From positions 1 to 6,296 of the forward strand of contig JAIXZU010000019.1 of the NCBI GenBank assembly GCA_027489415.1: DNA of 6,296 bases, written 5' to 3'. Shown here piece by piece: positions 6,187 to 6,296 of this stretch. The notes beneath the pieces were generated by a model. That model saw only the letters and a list, made by a program, of their open reading frames with translations, was not told the origin of the DNA and did no database searches. The DNA comes from Alphaproteobacteria bacterium (GTDB lineage Bacteria; Pseudomonadota; Alphaproteobacteria; UBA2136; UBA6156). Both the position numbers and the translations under genes were made by a program. Positions within the stretch are counted from its first letter, which is position 1; each line of letters opens with the position of its first letter.

Positions 6187-6296
6187 GGTTCTTGTATAGG
6201 GTTAGTTGCGATTTTCGCGACGGCGGGCGAGGACCTGTTGATGCTTGGTTTCCTGTTGCCGCTCTTAGGCTGATCGACCGTCGCGGTAGCCTTCCA
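6187..6296. other. Gene-poor tail, possibly the end of a convergent gene
   Basis: No + strand gene or ftsZ start is visible. On the minus strand one frame ends EGYRDGRSA at a TAA (complement of 6265-6267). After that stop the same frame stays open for 20 more Arg/Gln/Glu-rich codons, ending HQQVLARRRENRN at a second TAA (complement of 6202-6204), just before the bidirectional terminator. This would fit the C-terminus of a convergent gene entering from the right, but so short a fragment cannot be identified. CGCGACGG (6216-6223) and CCGTCGCG (6278-6285) form an 8-bp inverted repeat across the stretch. Confidence 0.3.

Noticed and set aside
1..6296. Mobile element, CRISPR array, tRNA, or defence or biosynthetic system
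   Set aside because: Nearly all of the sequence is accounted for by conserved cell-wall and division genes. No transposase, spaced repeats, cloverleaf or foreign-looking composition was seen.

Overview
The window is a piece of a bacterial dcw (division and cell wall) cluster, all on the + strand. In order it carries the 3' end of ftsW, then murG, murC, murB, ftsQ and ftsA. The proteins look alphaproteobacterial. FtsA has the DPRGM and 'GIIQPRCEEMLELVRD' blocks typical of that class, FtsQ has the class-typical POTRA and 'DLRLPDRV' segments, and the order ftsW-murG-murC-murB-(ddl)-ftsQ-ftsA is the alphaproteobacterial one. The DNA is moderately GC-rich, and the coding strand is visibly richer in G than in C. 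I cannot name a genus.

Layout. Positions 1-2652 are a tight block: ftsW overlaps murG by one base (TAATG), and murC follows after 20 nt. murB (2686-3636) follows after a 33-nt gap. A short rho-independent terminator starts inside the murB stop codon. Next is a gene-free stretch of about 240 nt (3637-3880) with several inverted repeats and one weak promoter-like site. ftsQ most likely starts at ATG 3881 rather than at the upstream GTG 3851. A 111-nt gap with GGAACC repeats and a possible 29-codon reading frame separates ftsQ from ftsA (4907-6157). ftsA ends in a strong, symmetrical terminator (6160-6186). The last 110 nt hold no clear + strand gene.

How the genes work together. MurB and MurC act in the cytoplasm on UDP-linked precursors: MurB makes UDP-MurNAc and MurC adds the first amino acid. 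MurG turns lipid I into lipid II at the inner face of the membrane. FtsW, the septal SEDS glycosyltransferase, polymerises lipid II. FtsQ and FtsA belong to the divisome: FtsQ is the bitopic periplasmic scaffold, and FtsA is the actin-like protein that tethers FtsZ to the membrane.

Unusual points. ddl is missing from its usual place between murB and ftsQ, which instead holds a terminator and a possible regulatory leader. ftsZ does not directly follow ftsA. MurC ends in four histidines. I see no mobile element, CRISPR array, tRNA or rRNA, and nothing that amounts to a new multi-gene system. The novelty here is in the local rearrangement and the regulatory layout.
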